The notes under the pieces: generated by a model | The model's database searches: none | Seen by the model: the letters and a program-made list of their open reading frames with translations, nothing else | Told to the model about the DNA's origin: nothing | Made by a program: the position numbers and the translations under genes | From: Alphaproteobacteria bacterium | GTDB taxonomy: Bacteria > Pseudomonadota > Alphaproteobacteria > RF32 > CAG-239 | NCBI GenBank assembly: GCA_900769705.1 | Contig: CAAGHP010000020.1 | Span: forward strand, 124,001 to 188,000 | DNA: 64,000 nucleotides | Direction of reading: 5' to 3' | Shown: positions 1-8,002 of the stretch, piece by piece | How positions within the stretch are numbered: the stretch's first letter is position 1 | How the letters are laid out: the number at the start of each line of letters is the position of its first letter

Positions 1-1
1 G

Positions 2-184
2 CTGCCTGAGCAAAAGTCTTTGTTGCAATGGCTGAAAGAAATTGGCTTATTTGTCTTTTCAATTTTGTTAGCCGCCGGAATACTGTATGTTTCAGTCTAT
101 TTTTTATTGATAGTACTGGCTCTTATTTTGGTTATTGGCCTTGGTTGTATGATTTACAGCGGATTTAAGCAAAAAAGATTTTAA
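2..184 (+). CDS. C-terminal end of a small membrane protein (partial)
   Basis: An open frame enters from the left edge and ends at TAA 182-184, giving about 60 residues. The visible part is a short amphipathic stretch (LPEQKSLLQWLKE) followed by two closely spaced hydrophobic segments and a basic tail (KQKRF). It looks like the end of an integral membrane protein. The start and family are outside the window, so no function can be given. A strong hairpin with a T-run follows directly, consistent with a real gene end. Confidence 0.55.
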   Translation: MPEQKSLLQWLKEIGLFVFSILLAAGILYVSVYFLLIVLALILVIGLGCMIYSGFKQKRF

Positions 185-190
185 AATTAA

Positions 191-218
191 AAAAGCTCTC
201 CTTATCGAGAGCTTTTTT
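191..218. terminator. Bidirectional intrinsic terminator
   Basis: A 7-bp stem (AGCTCTC 194-200 with GAGAGCT 207-213) is flanked by A-tracts on the left and T-tracts on the right. It lies between the end of the partial rightward gene and the end of the leftward gene at 225, so it can serve both. Confidence 0.85.
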
Positions 219-224
219 AGATAA

Positions 225-635
225 TTAGTAGCATAGAAACGCTACAATCGCACTGGCCAGCGAGATAATTCCAAAGAATATACTGGCTGTCTTTGTCCGA
301 TCAGAATGATTGGCGTTGACGCCAAATGACACCGCAATCAGCAGGCATAAAACCGTAAGAGATGAAAACATTGCGAAAAAGGTGTGACTCTTTTCCTCTT
401 TTTTAGGCTCATCCGGTTTATCAATAACCTGAGGTTCGCTGATTTCCTCTTTTTTAACCAGTTGAATGGTTTCTGCGGAGGTTGCTGCGGCTGTCTGAGG
501 CTGAGCTTCTAAAACAAATTCTTTAGCAACCGCTTTCGCTTCATTCTGCAAGAAGTATTTTTGTACCACAATCACACAGCCGATACCAAAAACTACTCCC
601 AAAATAAATACGATTAAAAAATAAAAATTCTTCAT
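225..635 (-). CDS. Hypothetical membrane protein, three predicted TM segments
   Basis: The 136-residue protein has an N-terminal hydrophobic segment (about residues 4-26). A hydrophilic E/K/P-rich middle (about 30-82) follows, then two hydrophobic segments (about 87-106 and 116-135). The layout suggests a membrane protein with a soluble loop. I recognise no family. The ATG at 635 has no clear Shine-Dalgarno, so the start is less certain than the frame. It stands alone, facing away from lepA, and shares the terminator at 191-218 with the partial gene on the other strand. Confidence 0.5.
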   Translation of the reverse strand: MKNFYFLIVFILGVVFGIGCVIVVQKYFLQNEAKAVAKEFVLEAQPQTAAATSAETIQLVKKEEISEPQVIDKPDEPKKEEKSHTFFAMFSSLTVLCLLIAVSFGVNANHSDRTKTASIFFGIISLASAIVAFLCY

Positions 636-830
636 AAGAATAAAAATTAGTTCAAAATAATTTTAAATGTAAAAATATTGTATCTGTTTTTTGTCAAAAT
701 GTCAACAAAAACAGACTTATTTTTGGATAAATCCGTAAAAATACCCAAATAAGATAACTTTTCATTTTTACTTTAGCTATTGATTAAAGCAAAAAAATAA
801 ATTATCTTGGCGACAAGAAAAGGAGGAGTT

Positions 831-2633
831 ATGTCAGATTTAAGTTTAATCCGCAATTTTGCCATTATTGCCCATATTGACCATGGCAAATCCACTATTG
901 CCGACCGTCTGATTGAATATTGTGGCGGTTTGCAGCACCGTGAGATGACGGAGCAGGTTTTGGATTCTATGGATATTGAAAAAGAGCGTGGCATTACTAT
1001 TAAGGCGCAGACTGTACGTTTGAACTATCATGCAAAAGACGGAAAAACTTATCAGCTTAATTTGATTGACACTCCGGGGCACGTTGACTTTACATACGAA
1101 GTTTCCCGTTCGCTGGCTTCATGTGAAGGTTCGGTTTTAGTGGTAGATGCCACACAAGGGGTAGAAGCCCAGACATTGGCAAATGTTTATCTGGCGCTGG
1201 ATAATAATCATGAAATTGTTGTGGCTCTTAACAAAATAGATTTGCCGTCAGCTGAGCCGGAAAAAGTAAAGCAGCAAATAGAAGATGTGATTGGATTAGA
1301 TGCTTCCGACGCGGTGGAAGTTTCAGGTAAAACTGGTTTTGGCATTGATAATTTGCTGGAAGAAATTGTACATAAGCTTCCCGCTCCGACAGGCGATGAA
1401 AATGCGCCGCTTAAAGCTTTACTGATTGACAGTTGGTATGATTCTTATTTGGGTGTGATTATTTTGGTGCGGGTTAAAGACGGTGTGCTGCGTAAAAAGC
1501 AAAACATCCGCATGATGTCGCACGGTACAGATTATGTGATTGATAAAATTGGTGTTTTTACCCCAAAAATGAAAGATGTTGATGCTATTTATCCGGGGGA
1601 AGTCGGTTTTATTACCGCCAGCATTAAAAGTGTTGAAGACTGTAAAGTCGGCGATACAATTACAGATAATAAAATGCCGTGTGCAGAGCCTCTTGCCGGC
1701 TTTAAGCCATCGGTTTCGGTAGTGTTCTGTTCTATTTTCCCTGTGGACAGCAGCCAATACGGAGCCTTGAAAGACGCGTTGGCAAAGCTGAAATTAAATG
1801 ACGCCAGCATTAACTATCAGCCGGAAAATTCCACCGCTTTGGGATTGGGATTTCGCTGCGGATTTTTAGGTTTGCTGCATATGGATATTATCCAGGAGAG
1901 AATCGGTAGGGAATTTGATTTAGATATTATTACAACAGCTCCGTCTGTGGCGTATAAAATATATTTGACCAATGGCACGCAGATTATGTTGCACAATCCT
2001 GCCGATATGCCTGATGTATCAACAATTAAAATGATTGAAGAGCCGATGGTGCTAGCCACAATTATGGTGCCGGATACTTATTTAGGTTCTGTTTTGAAAC
2101 TTTGCACCGAACGCCGCGGCGAACAGGAAGATTTAACATACGTCGGAAACCGCGCTATGGTAGTCTATAAAATTCCGCTCAGTGAGATTGTTTTTGATTT
2201 TTATGACCGCTTAAAGTCTATTACCAGCGGTTATGCCAGCTTTAATTATGAATTAGTCGGTTATGCGCCGTCTGATTTAGTAAAAGTACAGATTTTGATT
2301 AACGAAGAGCCTGTTGACGCTTTGTCTTTTTTGTGCCACCGTTCTGAAGCTGAAGCCCGCGGGCGCCAGATTTGCGGACGCTTGAAAGATTTGATACCGA
2401 AGCATTTGTTTAAGATTCCGCTGCAGGCCGCTATTGGCGGACGAATTGTGGCGCGCGAAACAATTTCGGCTTTGCGTAAAGACGTGACGGCTAAATGTTA
2501 CGGTGGCGATATTACTCGTAAGCGCAAATTGCTGGATAATCAAAAGAAAGGCAAGCAGCGTATGCGTCAGTTTGGTAAAGTTGAAGTACCTCAGTCAGCT
2601 TTTATTGAAGCCTTGCGAATCGGCGATAATTAA
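831..2633 (+). CDS. lepA: Elongation factor 4 (LepA), ribosome back-translocase GTPase
   Basis: This translational GTPase acts on ribosomes that are stalled or wrongly translocated. From ATG 831 the protein is 600 residues, the usual LepA length. The frame extends upstream to a TTG at 807, but AGGAGG at 821-826 sits just ahead of ATG 831, which I chose. G motifs are clear: AHIDHGKST (G1), RGITIKAQ (G2), DTPGHVDF (G3) and NKIDLP (G4). The C-terminal part carries the LepA-specific region ending in DITRKRKLLDNQKKGKQRM. It is monocistronic and converges with the exported protein gene one base downstream. The family assignment is secure. Confidence 0.97.
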   Translation: MSDLSLIRNFAIIAHIDHGKSTIADRLIEYCGGLQHREMTEQVLDSMDIEKERGITIKAQTVRLNYHAKDGKTYQLNLIDTPGHVDFTYEVSRSLASCEGSVLVVDATQGVEAQTLANVYLALDNNHEIVVALNKIDLPSAEPEKVKQQIEDVIGLDASDAVEVSGKTGFGIDNLLEEIVHKLPAPTGDENAPLKALLIDSWYDSYLGVIILVRVKDGVLRKKQNIRMMSHGTDYVIDKIGVFTPKMKDVDAIYPGEVGFITASIKSVEDCKVGDTITDNKMPCAEPLAGFKPSVSVVFCSIFPVDSSQYGALKDALAKLKLNDASINYQPENSTALGLGFRCGFLGLLHMDIIQERIGREFDLDIITTAPSVAYKIYLTNGTQIMLHNPADMPDVSTIKMIEEPMVLATIMVPDTYLGSVLKLCTERRGEQEDLTYVGNRAMVVYKIPLSEIVFDFYDRLKSITSGYASFNYELVGYAPSDLVKVQILINEEPVDALSFLCHRSEAEARGRQICGRLKDLIPKHLFKIPLQAAIGGRIVARETISALRKDVTAKCYGGDITRKRKLLDNQKKGKQRMRQFGKVEVPQSAFIEALRIGDN

Positions 2634-2634
2634 A

Positions 2635-3294
2635 CTATTTGACCGAAAAAGATATTTTATGCTCTTGATTTTTGAAATCTGCCAACATTTTTTGTAAGCG
2701 CGGATTAAATCCGGTTTTTCCTTCAGCAATGGCTTGCAAATCTGCATCATATTCTTCAAAGCTTTGTGTATACGCATTTTGCTCCGGAGTATTTGTTTTT
2801 GTTTTTTCATTGATTATCGGTGTGTTTTGGGCAATCATAGGCGGCGTCTGCATAGTTTCAAACTGGTTCTTTTTTATTTTTGTGGAACTTTTTTCTGGCA
2901 ACAAAGGTGTTATCGGTAAATTTTCTGTTGTTTCAGTAGCTTTTAGCGGATTCGGTGCTATATTTTCTGCTGAATTAACATTTTCAGCTTTTGCAGGATT
3001 TTCAACTGCAGTTTGTATTTGCGGAGCTGAATTTTTTTTAGATTCTGCCTGCTTTATCGGCTTTTTAGGTGTTTGAGTTTTTAAATTGTTTTTAGAAATC
3101 TGCGGAGCTTTGTTTTGTGCCGGTTTTTGCCGTATTGTCTGCCGCGGCAGAGCAATAGGTTTATTAACGGTATCCCGCATAGCTCCGGCCGGCATAAAAA
3201 AATTAGGCTGTTTCTGATGTCTTTGATAAGCCGCATGCACGGTGGCAATACCGGTTAGAAAACACAAAATAAAAATTGTTATCAATTTTTTCAT
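2635..3294 (-). CDS. Exported low-complexity protein of unknown function
   Basis: The 219-residue protein has a clean signal peptide (MKKLITIFILCFLTGIATVHA, cut after about residue 21). The mature chain is rich in K, P, Q, T, N and A with few hydrophobic residues, so most of it is probably disordered. Only the last 50 residues (around YDADLQAIAEGKTGFNPRL) look more ordered. GGAG lies 7 nt before the ATG. Its stop codon is one base from the lepA stop on the opposite strand. I know no family; an envelope or periplasmic linker role is possible but unsupported. Confidence 0.6.
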   Translation of the reverse strand: MKKLITIFILCFLTGIATVHAAYQRHQKQPNFFMPAGAMRDTVNKPIALPRQTIRQKPAQNKAPQISKNNLKTQTPKKPIKQAESKKNSAPQIQTAVENPAKAENVNSAENIAPNPLKATETTENLPITPLLPEKSSTKIKKNQFETMQTPPMIAQNTPIINEKTKTNTPEQNAYTQSFEEYDADLQAIAEGKTGFNPRLQKMLADFKNQEHKISFSVK

Positions 3295-3377
3295 TTTAAC
3301 TCCTGCTTTCTAATTTATATTAAAAACATTTTTTTTGTATTAACGCGGGTTTAATAATTTTTTGCTATTTTATAATT

Positions 3378-4067
3378 ATGAAGAGAATATGGCAAAAATT
3401 TTTTATTATTCTGATAGCAGTGAGTTTTGTGCCGGTTTGCGCTGACGCTGCTTCTCGTTATTATTGGAAACGCCGCTGTTTGGAATATATGAACGCAAAT
3501 CCGGCCGAGATAGAAATATCTTATAATTTTGGGCAGCTGCAATATAACAACACTCTTTCGTCAAAAGATATTCAAAAAAAAGTTACGCCGAATGATTCTG
3601 TTCAAGCCGGAACCAAATATATGGGGCTTACATTGATGAATCATTATAATAAGGTATATGTTATGTCTTCCGTACCTCAGGAATTGGGAGACGGCTACTA
3701 TTGCACTTATCCGATACGCGTGCAGGTAATAACCGGATATGCCGAGCCTACTGTCTATTTGGCTAATTCAATGAAAAAAAATAGCTGCTTATACCGCAAA
3801 ACTTTGCGGCATGAGTATCAACATGTTGATAATGCTCATATATATTTAAATTTATATGTACAAGCTTTAGAAAAGAAAATTCCCAAGATGATAAAAGATA
3901 TCGGTCCGCTTTTAAGCACCGAAGAAAATCCAGAACAAAATTTGTTTTCTTTATATAAAAAACAAATAGATACGGTTTACGAACATTATTTTAATGAGTA
4001 TCGCGAAAAAAATCAAAAGATGGATACTCTCCAAAATTATGAAAAAGAAAGCCTTTTATGCCACTGA
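3378..4067 (+). CDS. Exported putative zinc-metalloprotease-like protein (HExxH)
   Basis: The 229-residue protein has a signal peptide of about 25 residues ending in CADA. The notable motif is RHEYQHVDNAH, with HEYQH at residues 145-149. This matches the HExxH zinc-binding pattern of many metallopeptidases, and nearby acidic or histidine residues could supply the third ligand. The mature protein also has scattered cysteines (34, 109, 137 and near the C-terminus) that suggest periplasmic disulfides. I recognise no named peptidase family, so activity is inferred from the motif alone. It diverges from the gene at 3294 and converges with the HAD gene, two bases between stops. Confidence 0.6.
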   Translation: MKRIWQKFFIILIAVSFVPVCADAASRYYWKRRCLEYMNANPAEIEISYNFGQLQYNNTLSSKDIQKKVTPNDSVQAGTKYMGLTLMNHYNKVYVMSSVPQELGDGYYCTYPIRVQVITGYAEPTVYLANSMKKNSCLYRKTLRHEYQHVDNAHIYLNLYVQALEKKIPKMIKDIGPLLSTEENPEQNLFSLYKKQIDTVYEHYFNEYREKNQKMDTLQNYEKESLLCH

Positions 4068-4069
4068 TT

Positions 4070-4744
4070 TTATTCAGCGCTGCAAAAGTTCTTTTCTAAA
4101 TAATCCAGACATTCGTTTATATTATCAACGGCAATGTCAATATATTCACTGCATTTATCGTTTGGTTTACCATGGCACAGGCGCATTGTTGACATACCGG
4201 CTTTTTTAGCAAATTCCAAATTAGAATAGCTGTCGTCAATAAACAGACAATCTTCAGGTTTATAGCCGATTGCGGCGCAGAATTTCAAATATACATCCGA
4301 GCTTTCATTTTTTTTGTAGCAATCAAATTCTTCTACAGAATAAAATTTGGCGGCAAAAAAGTCATATAAGCCAATGTGCTTCAAAATAGCCTCGCAAGCA
4401 TCATGCGAGCTGGTTGAAAGAATAAATTGAGGACACGGCAGTTTTTCAATATGCTGCAAAAGCCCTTCATAAGGAACAATCGGATGCAAATTCATTTCTT
4501 TGCGTTTGTGGTAAGCCTCAAACATATCTTTGGGAGAAATACCAAATTTCTGCACAAAAATTTCTCCACCGTCACGATAAGTGCGGTAAGATTCGGTTAC
4601 CATTGCTTTAGCTGTTTGAAAATCTAACGGCAATTTTAAATCTTCTATTGCGGCTTTTGCGGTAATTTCATCCAGCAAATCGTGAAATTCCGGTGTTTCG
4701 CGGTATAATGTGTTGTCTAAATCCCAAACAATTACTTTTTGCAT
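4070..4744 (-). CDS. HAD-superfamily hydrolase, probable pyrimidine 5'-nucleotidase type
   Basis: The 224-residue protein has the HAD core. Motif I is VWDLDNTLY (nucleophile Asp7, general acid Asp9), motif II is STSSHD, a lysine-containing region is near KKNESSDVY, and motif IV is LFIDDSYSNLEFAKKAG. Overall it resembles subfamily IA enzymes of the SDT1/pyrimidine 5'-nucleotidase type, which remove phosphate from small nucleotides. The cap is helical. Substrate cannot be fixed from sequence; phosphoglycolate or other small phosphates are alternatives. It is a single gene between two exported-protein genes. Confidence 0.8.
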   Translation of the reverse strand: MQKVIVWDLDNTLYRETPEFHDLLDEITAKAAIEDLKLPLDFQTAKAMVTESYRTYRDGGEIFVQKFGISPKDMFEAYHKRKEMNLHPIVPYEGLLQHIEKLPCPQFILSTSSHDACEAILKHIGLYDFFAAKFYSVEEFDCYKKNESSDVYLKFCAAIGYKPEDCLFIDDSYSNLEFAKKAGMSTMRLCHGKPNDKCSEYIDIAVDNINECLDYLEKNFCSAE

Positions 4745-4863
4745 TTTTTATTCCTCATAATTTTACTCATAGAAAATAACACAATTTGCAACGAGGTCAA
4801 GCTGAAATCTTAAAACTTTAAACCAAAAAATTTGCACATATATAATAAAGTAAGGAGACAAAA

Positions 4864-5145
4864 ATGAATAAAAGAAAGTTAGCGCTCATAAGTATTTGGA
4901 CGACTGTTTCAGTTTTCAGCTACAATGATTTTTCTCCGGCCGAAAGCCAGACGCATAAAAATAATCCGTATCAATTTGAAGCTGATTCCGGCAGTTTGGG
5001 AGCAGAAGTTGCACCTTTATATATAAATGCAAAAGATGAAGATGTGCCCTATTCATCTTCATCTCCGCAAAACAAAGAACAAAATTATGAAAAATCTATT
5101 TTGCCGCCAATTCAGCCAATTTTTTATCAATCAACGGAACAATAA
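4864..5145 (+). CDS. Small exported protein of unknown function overlapping cmk antisense
   Basis: The 93-residue protein starts at ATG 4864 behind a good ribosome site (AAGGAGAC). Its N-terminus is signal-peptide-like (basic residues, a hydrophobic stretch, then SPAES), followed by a hydrophilic S/P/Q/N-rich chain with no recognisable domain. The last 50 nt overlap the 3' end of cmk on the other strand. The ribosome site and signal-like start favour a real gene, but coding evidence is thin and the length is short. Confidence 0.45.
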   Translation: MNKRKLALISIWTTVSVFSYNDFSPAESQTHKNNPYQFEADSGSLGAEVAPLYINAKDEDVPYSSSSPQNKEQNYEKSILPPIQPIFYQSTEQ

Positions 5146-5770
5146 CATTAAGCGAATCTTTCAGTTGAAAATTTGATGTGTCAACAATAATTGCATCAGG
5201 AGCCGGTTTCAGAGGCGCGGTGCTGCGGTTTAAATCGCGGTCGTCGCGGGCTTTCATATCGGCATAAACCTGTTCAAACGTAATATTATGTCCGGCGGCA
5301 TTCAAATCGGCGCAGCGGCGTTTAGCGCGGATGGCTAAATCGGCGATAACATAAAATTTTAAGTCTGCTTGCGGACAAATTACCGTGCCGGTGTCGCGTC
5401 CGTCATAAATAGCTCCTTCAGCCGGTGTTCCGTCAGCAAAAACCGGATTAAGCGCAAAATTTTTCTGCATATCCAAAAGAGCCGACCGTACACTTGGATA
5501 GGCTGAAATAACCGATGCGGCCTTGCTTCCGACATCAGAGCGGAAATCTTTGTTTTCGGCCAATTTCATCATTTGCGGAAAACTCATGGATTCGGCAATG
5601 GACGCCGCTTTTGTTTCATCGCTCAAGTCATAGCCGTTTAAAACCATTTGCAGCCCGACAGCACGGTATACCATGCCTGTATCAAAATATGCCATTTTAT
5701 ATTTTTTGGCCAAAGCGGCCGCAATTGTTCCTTTGCCTGAACCGGCAGGACCGTCTATGGTAATAATCAT
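5096..5770 (-). CDS. cmk: Cytidylate kinase
   Basis: Cmk phosphorylates CMP and dCMP with ATP in pyrimidine nucleotide synthesis. The 224-residue length fits the bacterial enzyme. Visible motifs are the P-loop IDGPAGSGKGT (residues 4-14), the substrate-binding FDTGMVYRAVG, YDGRDTGTVICP and RDDRDLNRSTAPLKPAPDA, all typical of Cmk. The final residues are antisense to the small exported protein gene. In many proteobacteria cmk precedes rpsA; here it is alone, facing rsmE across a 98-bp divergent gap. Confidence 0.95.
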   Translation of the reverse strand: MIITIDGPAGSGKGTIAAALAKKYKMAYFDTGMVYRAVGLQMVLNGYDLSDETKAASIAESMSFPQMMKLAENKDFRSDVGSKAASVISAYPSVRSALLDMQKNFALNPVFADGTPAEGAIYDGRDTGTVICPQADLKFYVIADLAIRAKRRCADLNAAGHNITFEQVYADMKARDDRDLNRSTAPLKPAPDAIIVDTSNFQLKDSLNVIVPLIDKKLAELAAK

Positions 5771-5832
5771 TTTTCCTCCGCTAAAAATTATATTATAGAA
5801 TAATTAACATATATGCCGTATACTTACAAAAT

Positions 5833-5860
5833 AAAAGTGTATTTAATACAATGTTTTTTT
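5833..5860. promoter_or_regulatory. Palindrome TGTATTTAATACA upstream of rsmE
   Basis: The 13-bp near-perfect palindrome TGTATTTAATACA (5839-5851) sits in the cmk/rsmE divergent gap, followed by a T-run. Its arms resemble the GTATTTAAA repeat seen around mnmE-parB. It could be an operator or a promoter-proximal structure; no function is shown. Confidence 0.35.
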
Positions 5861-5868
5861 GGCGGTAA

Positions 5869-6585
5869 ATGTTAGTACGTTTGTATATAAAAGATAAATT
5901 GGAAAAAAAAGGGCAAATTATTTGTCTGGATGAAAAACAGTCGCATTATTTGGTAAATGTGCTGCGGTTGCGCGTCGGCGATGAATTTTTTGTGTTTGAC
6001 GGCAGCAGTGGCGAATATAAAGCTGAAATTACAGACTTAAATAAACGAGCGGTTACAGCACTTTTGACTGAAAAAGTATGTGAAATGCAGAAATCACCGG
6101 ATATTTGGCTGTTGTTTGCTCCGCTTAAAAAAGACAAGACGGATATCGTTGTTCAAAAAGCAACGGAATTGGGAGTCCGTAAAATAATACCGGTGCAAAC
6201 CGCTTATACCAATGCTGAAAAAGTAAGAACCGAACGTTTTGAGTTGCAGGCAGCCGAGGCAGCTGAACAATGCCGTAGATTGGATATTCCGGATATTTCA
6301 GCCGCTTTATCTTTGGATAAGGCTTTAGAAAATTGGGATAATGAGCGGACGCTTTTCTTTTTGGACGAGCGAGGTCTGGGGAAAAAAGTTCGCGAAACAA
6401 TGCTGAATTCTCCCAAAGCCGCGGTTTTAGTCGGGCCGGAAGGTGGTTTCAGCTTAGCCGAAGCCGAAAAGTTGCGTAAGCTGCCGTTTGTTAAAAGCAT
6501 TTCTTTAGGTTCAAGAATTTTGCGGGCAGAAACCGCAGTGATTGCTGCTCTTTCCTGCTGGCAATCAATAAATGGAGATTGGTGA
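5869..6585 (+). CDS. rsmE: 16S rRNA (uracil-1498-N3)-methyltransferase
   Basis: RsmE methylates U1498 of 16S rRNA in the 30S subunit, using S-adenosylmethionine in a SPOUT knot fold. The 238-residue protein has the family features: an N-terminal PUA-like region (HYLVNVLRLRVGD), the PLKKDKTDIVVQKATELGV segment, EAAEQCRR, and the C-terminal knot motifs VLVGPEGGFSLAEAE and LGSRILRAETA. It is the first gene of a likely three-gene unit; the response regulator starts two bases after its stop. Confidence 0.95.
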   Translation: MLVRLYIKDKLEKKGQIICLDEKQSHYLVNVLRLRVGDEFFVFDGSSGEYKAEITDLNKRAVTALLTEKVCEMQKSPDIWLLFAPLKKDKTDIVVQKATELGVRKIIPVQTAYTNAEKVRTERFELQAAEAAEQCRRLDIPDISAALSLDKALENWDNERTLFFLDERGLGKKVRETMLNSPKAAVLVGPEGGFSLAEAEKLRKLPFVKSISLGSRILRAETAVIAALSCWQSINGDW

Positions 6586-6587
6586 GG

Positions 6588-7259
6588 ATGAAATTTTTAA
6601 TTGCAGATGACCATGAATTATTTTTACAAGGTTTGGAATTTATTTTGAAAAAACAATATCCGCAGACTGAGATAGTTTTGACTAACAGTTATACCGGTAT
6701 TTTTGAAATTTTGGAAAAGCAAAAGGATTTTGATTTAATAATAACTGATTTGGCAATGCCCGGGGCTAATTGGCTGGAAGCTATCGGCCGCATTCACTCG
6801 ACTTGTCCGGAAGTGCCGATAATTATTATTTCTGCCGTCTTTGATCCGGAAATTTTGCAAAAAACTTTTGATATTGGTGTATCCGGATATGTTTCAAAGG
6901 CTTTTCCTAACAATATTATAATGAGTGCAATAAATTTGGTTATAGCCGGAGGCATGTATATTCCGCCGGAGTTGTTGCAGCTTAATCTGCAAAACCGAAC
7001 TTTGCCGATACGCGAACTGATTGCTGATTTGAATGACAATAAAAAGCCTGTAAAAGAAAATAATGTTCTGACTCCGCGCCAAACCGAAGTTGTGCAATGC
7101 TTGTCCGAAGGGCTTTCGAACAAACAAATTGCCTATAAGCTTGGTTTGAGTGAAGGAACTGTTAAAATTCATATAACACTGCTAATGCGGGCTTTAGATG
7201 TCAGCAATCGTGTGCAGGCCGTGAATGAAGCTCGCCGCCGCGGCTTATTGAAAGAATAG
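6588..7259 (+). CDS. NarL/LuxR-family two-component response regulator
   Basis: From ATG 6588 the protein is 223 residues; an upstream in-frame TTG at 6579 overlaps rsmE and is less likely. The receiver domain (1-120) has the acidic pair Asp7/Asp8, phospho-acceptor Asp54 (IITDLAMPG), Ser82 and Lys104 (GYVSKAFP). A LuxR-type helix-turn-helix follows (LTPRQTEVVQCLSEGLSNK through the recognition helix near EGTVKIH). It should bind DNA when phosphorylated. No histidine kinase lies nearby, so it is an orphan here. Only 15 nt separate it from the rquA-like gene, suggesting shared transcription. Confidence 0.92.
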   Translation: MKFLIADDHELFLQGLEFILKKQYPQTEIVLTNSYTGIFEILEKQKDFDLIITDLAMPGANWLEAIGRIHSTCPEVPIIIISAVFDPEILQKTFDIGVSGYVSKAFPNNIIMSAINLVIAGGMYIPPELLQLNLQNRTLPIRELIADLNDNKKPVKENNVLTPRQTEVVQCLSEGLSNKQIAYKLGLSEGTVKIHITLLMRALDVSNRVQAVNEARRRGLLKE

Positions 7260-7274
7260 AACAGGACTGAAAAT

Positions 7275-7991
7275 ATGAGTGAATTAAACAGTTTGCCTCC
7301 GTATATGCGGATATTATATAACAAAATTTATGCTGAAAAGAACATTTCCGGTCTTTTAGATGATGAAAGAATTGTCAAGCTGTTTCATTTTGGTTTGAAG
7401 AAAAAAATTATGAAAGATTTGCTGCGGGATATTTCAAAAAATGCTCATGTTCTGCAAATAGGTCTGACTTTCGGCGATGAGATTGAATGTATATATCAAA
7501 AAATCCGCAAGCAGGGTAAGCTTGATATTTTTGACGTTTCGGAAAAGCAGATTTCACGCGCTAAAGAAAAATATGCCCGCAAAAACATTGAGGTTATCAA
7601 TTATAATGCTGCTTTGCCTTGGGATGAAAAATATGATGTGGTTATTTGCTATAATCTTTTGCATGAGCTGCCGCTCAAAACCCGCAGGCAGGTCATGGAT
7701 AATGTTTTGGCTGGTTTGACTACCGGCGGCAAGGCGATTTTTATTGACTACGCAAAACCGCTGTGGTGGCAGATTTTACGTTATCCGCTTTTTATTTTTA
7801 ACCGTTTATATAAGCCTTTTGCTGAAAGTCTATGGCAGCAGCCTTTGGAAAGTTTCTGCTCCAAAAAAGATGAATTTCGCTGGCAGCATACCTATTATGG
7901 CGGCAAGCTTTGGCAAAAAACTATTGCTGTGCCGAAAATTTTAAGTAATGAAGATGTCAAAAAGCTGACTAAGCTATTCAGAAACAAATAG
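7275..7991 (+). CDS. rquA: RquA-like methyltransferase, probable rhodoquinone biosynthesis
   Basis: The 238-residue class I SAM methyltransferase resembles RquA, the enzyme that converts ubiquinone to the low-potential electron carrier rhodoquinone. Matching features as I remember the family are an N-terminal LPPYMRILY, an unusual SAM loop (VLQIGLTFGDE), CYNLLHELPLKTRRQVM, a FIDYAKPLWWQ motif after GGKA, and a C-terminal YYGGKLWQK. The short, aromatic-rich middle fits RquA better than UbiE. RquA is a divergent methyltransferase relative, so a different quinone or lipid substrate remains possible. It is the last gene of the rsmE-regulator-rquA unit. Confidence 0.65.
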   Translation: MSELNSLPPYMRILYNKIYAEKNISGLLDDERIVKLFHFGLKKKIMKDLLRDISKNAHVLQIGLTFGDEIECIYQKIRKQGKLDIFDVSEKQISRAKEKYARKNIEVINYNAALPWDEKYDVVICYNLLHELPLKTRRQVMDNVLAGLTTGGKAIFIDYAKPLWWQILRYPLFIFNRLYKPFAESLWQQPLESFCSKKDEFRWQHTYYGGKLWQKTIAVPKILSNEDVKKLTKLFRNK

Positions 7992-8002
7992 CCGAAATCT
8001 TT

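Noticed and set aside
807..830. Upstream TTG start of lepA
   Set aside because: AGGAGG directly precedes ATG 831, and the 600-residue product has the usual LepA length.
2672..3076. Plus-strand frame antisense to the exported protein at 2635-3294
   Set aside because: It is a shadow of a low-complexity gene, rich in F, S and C, with no ribosome site.
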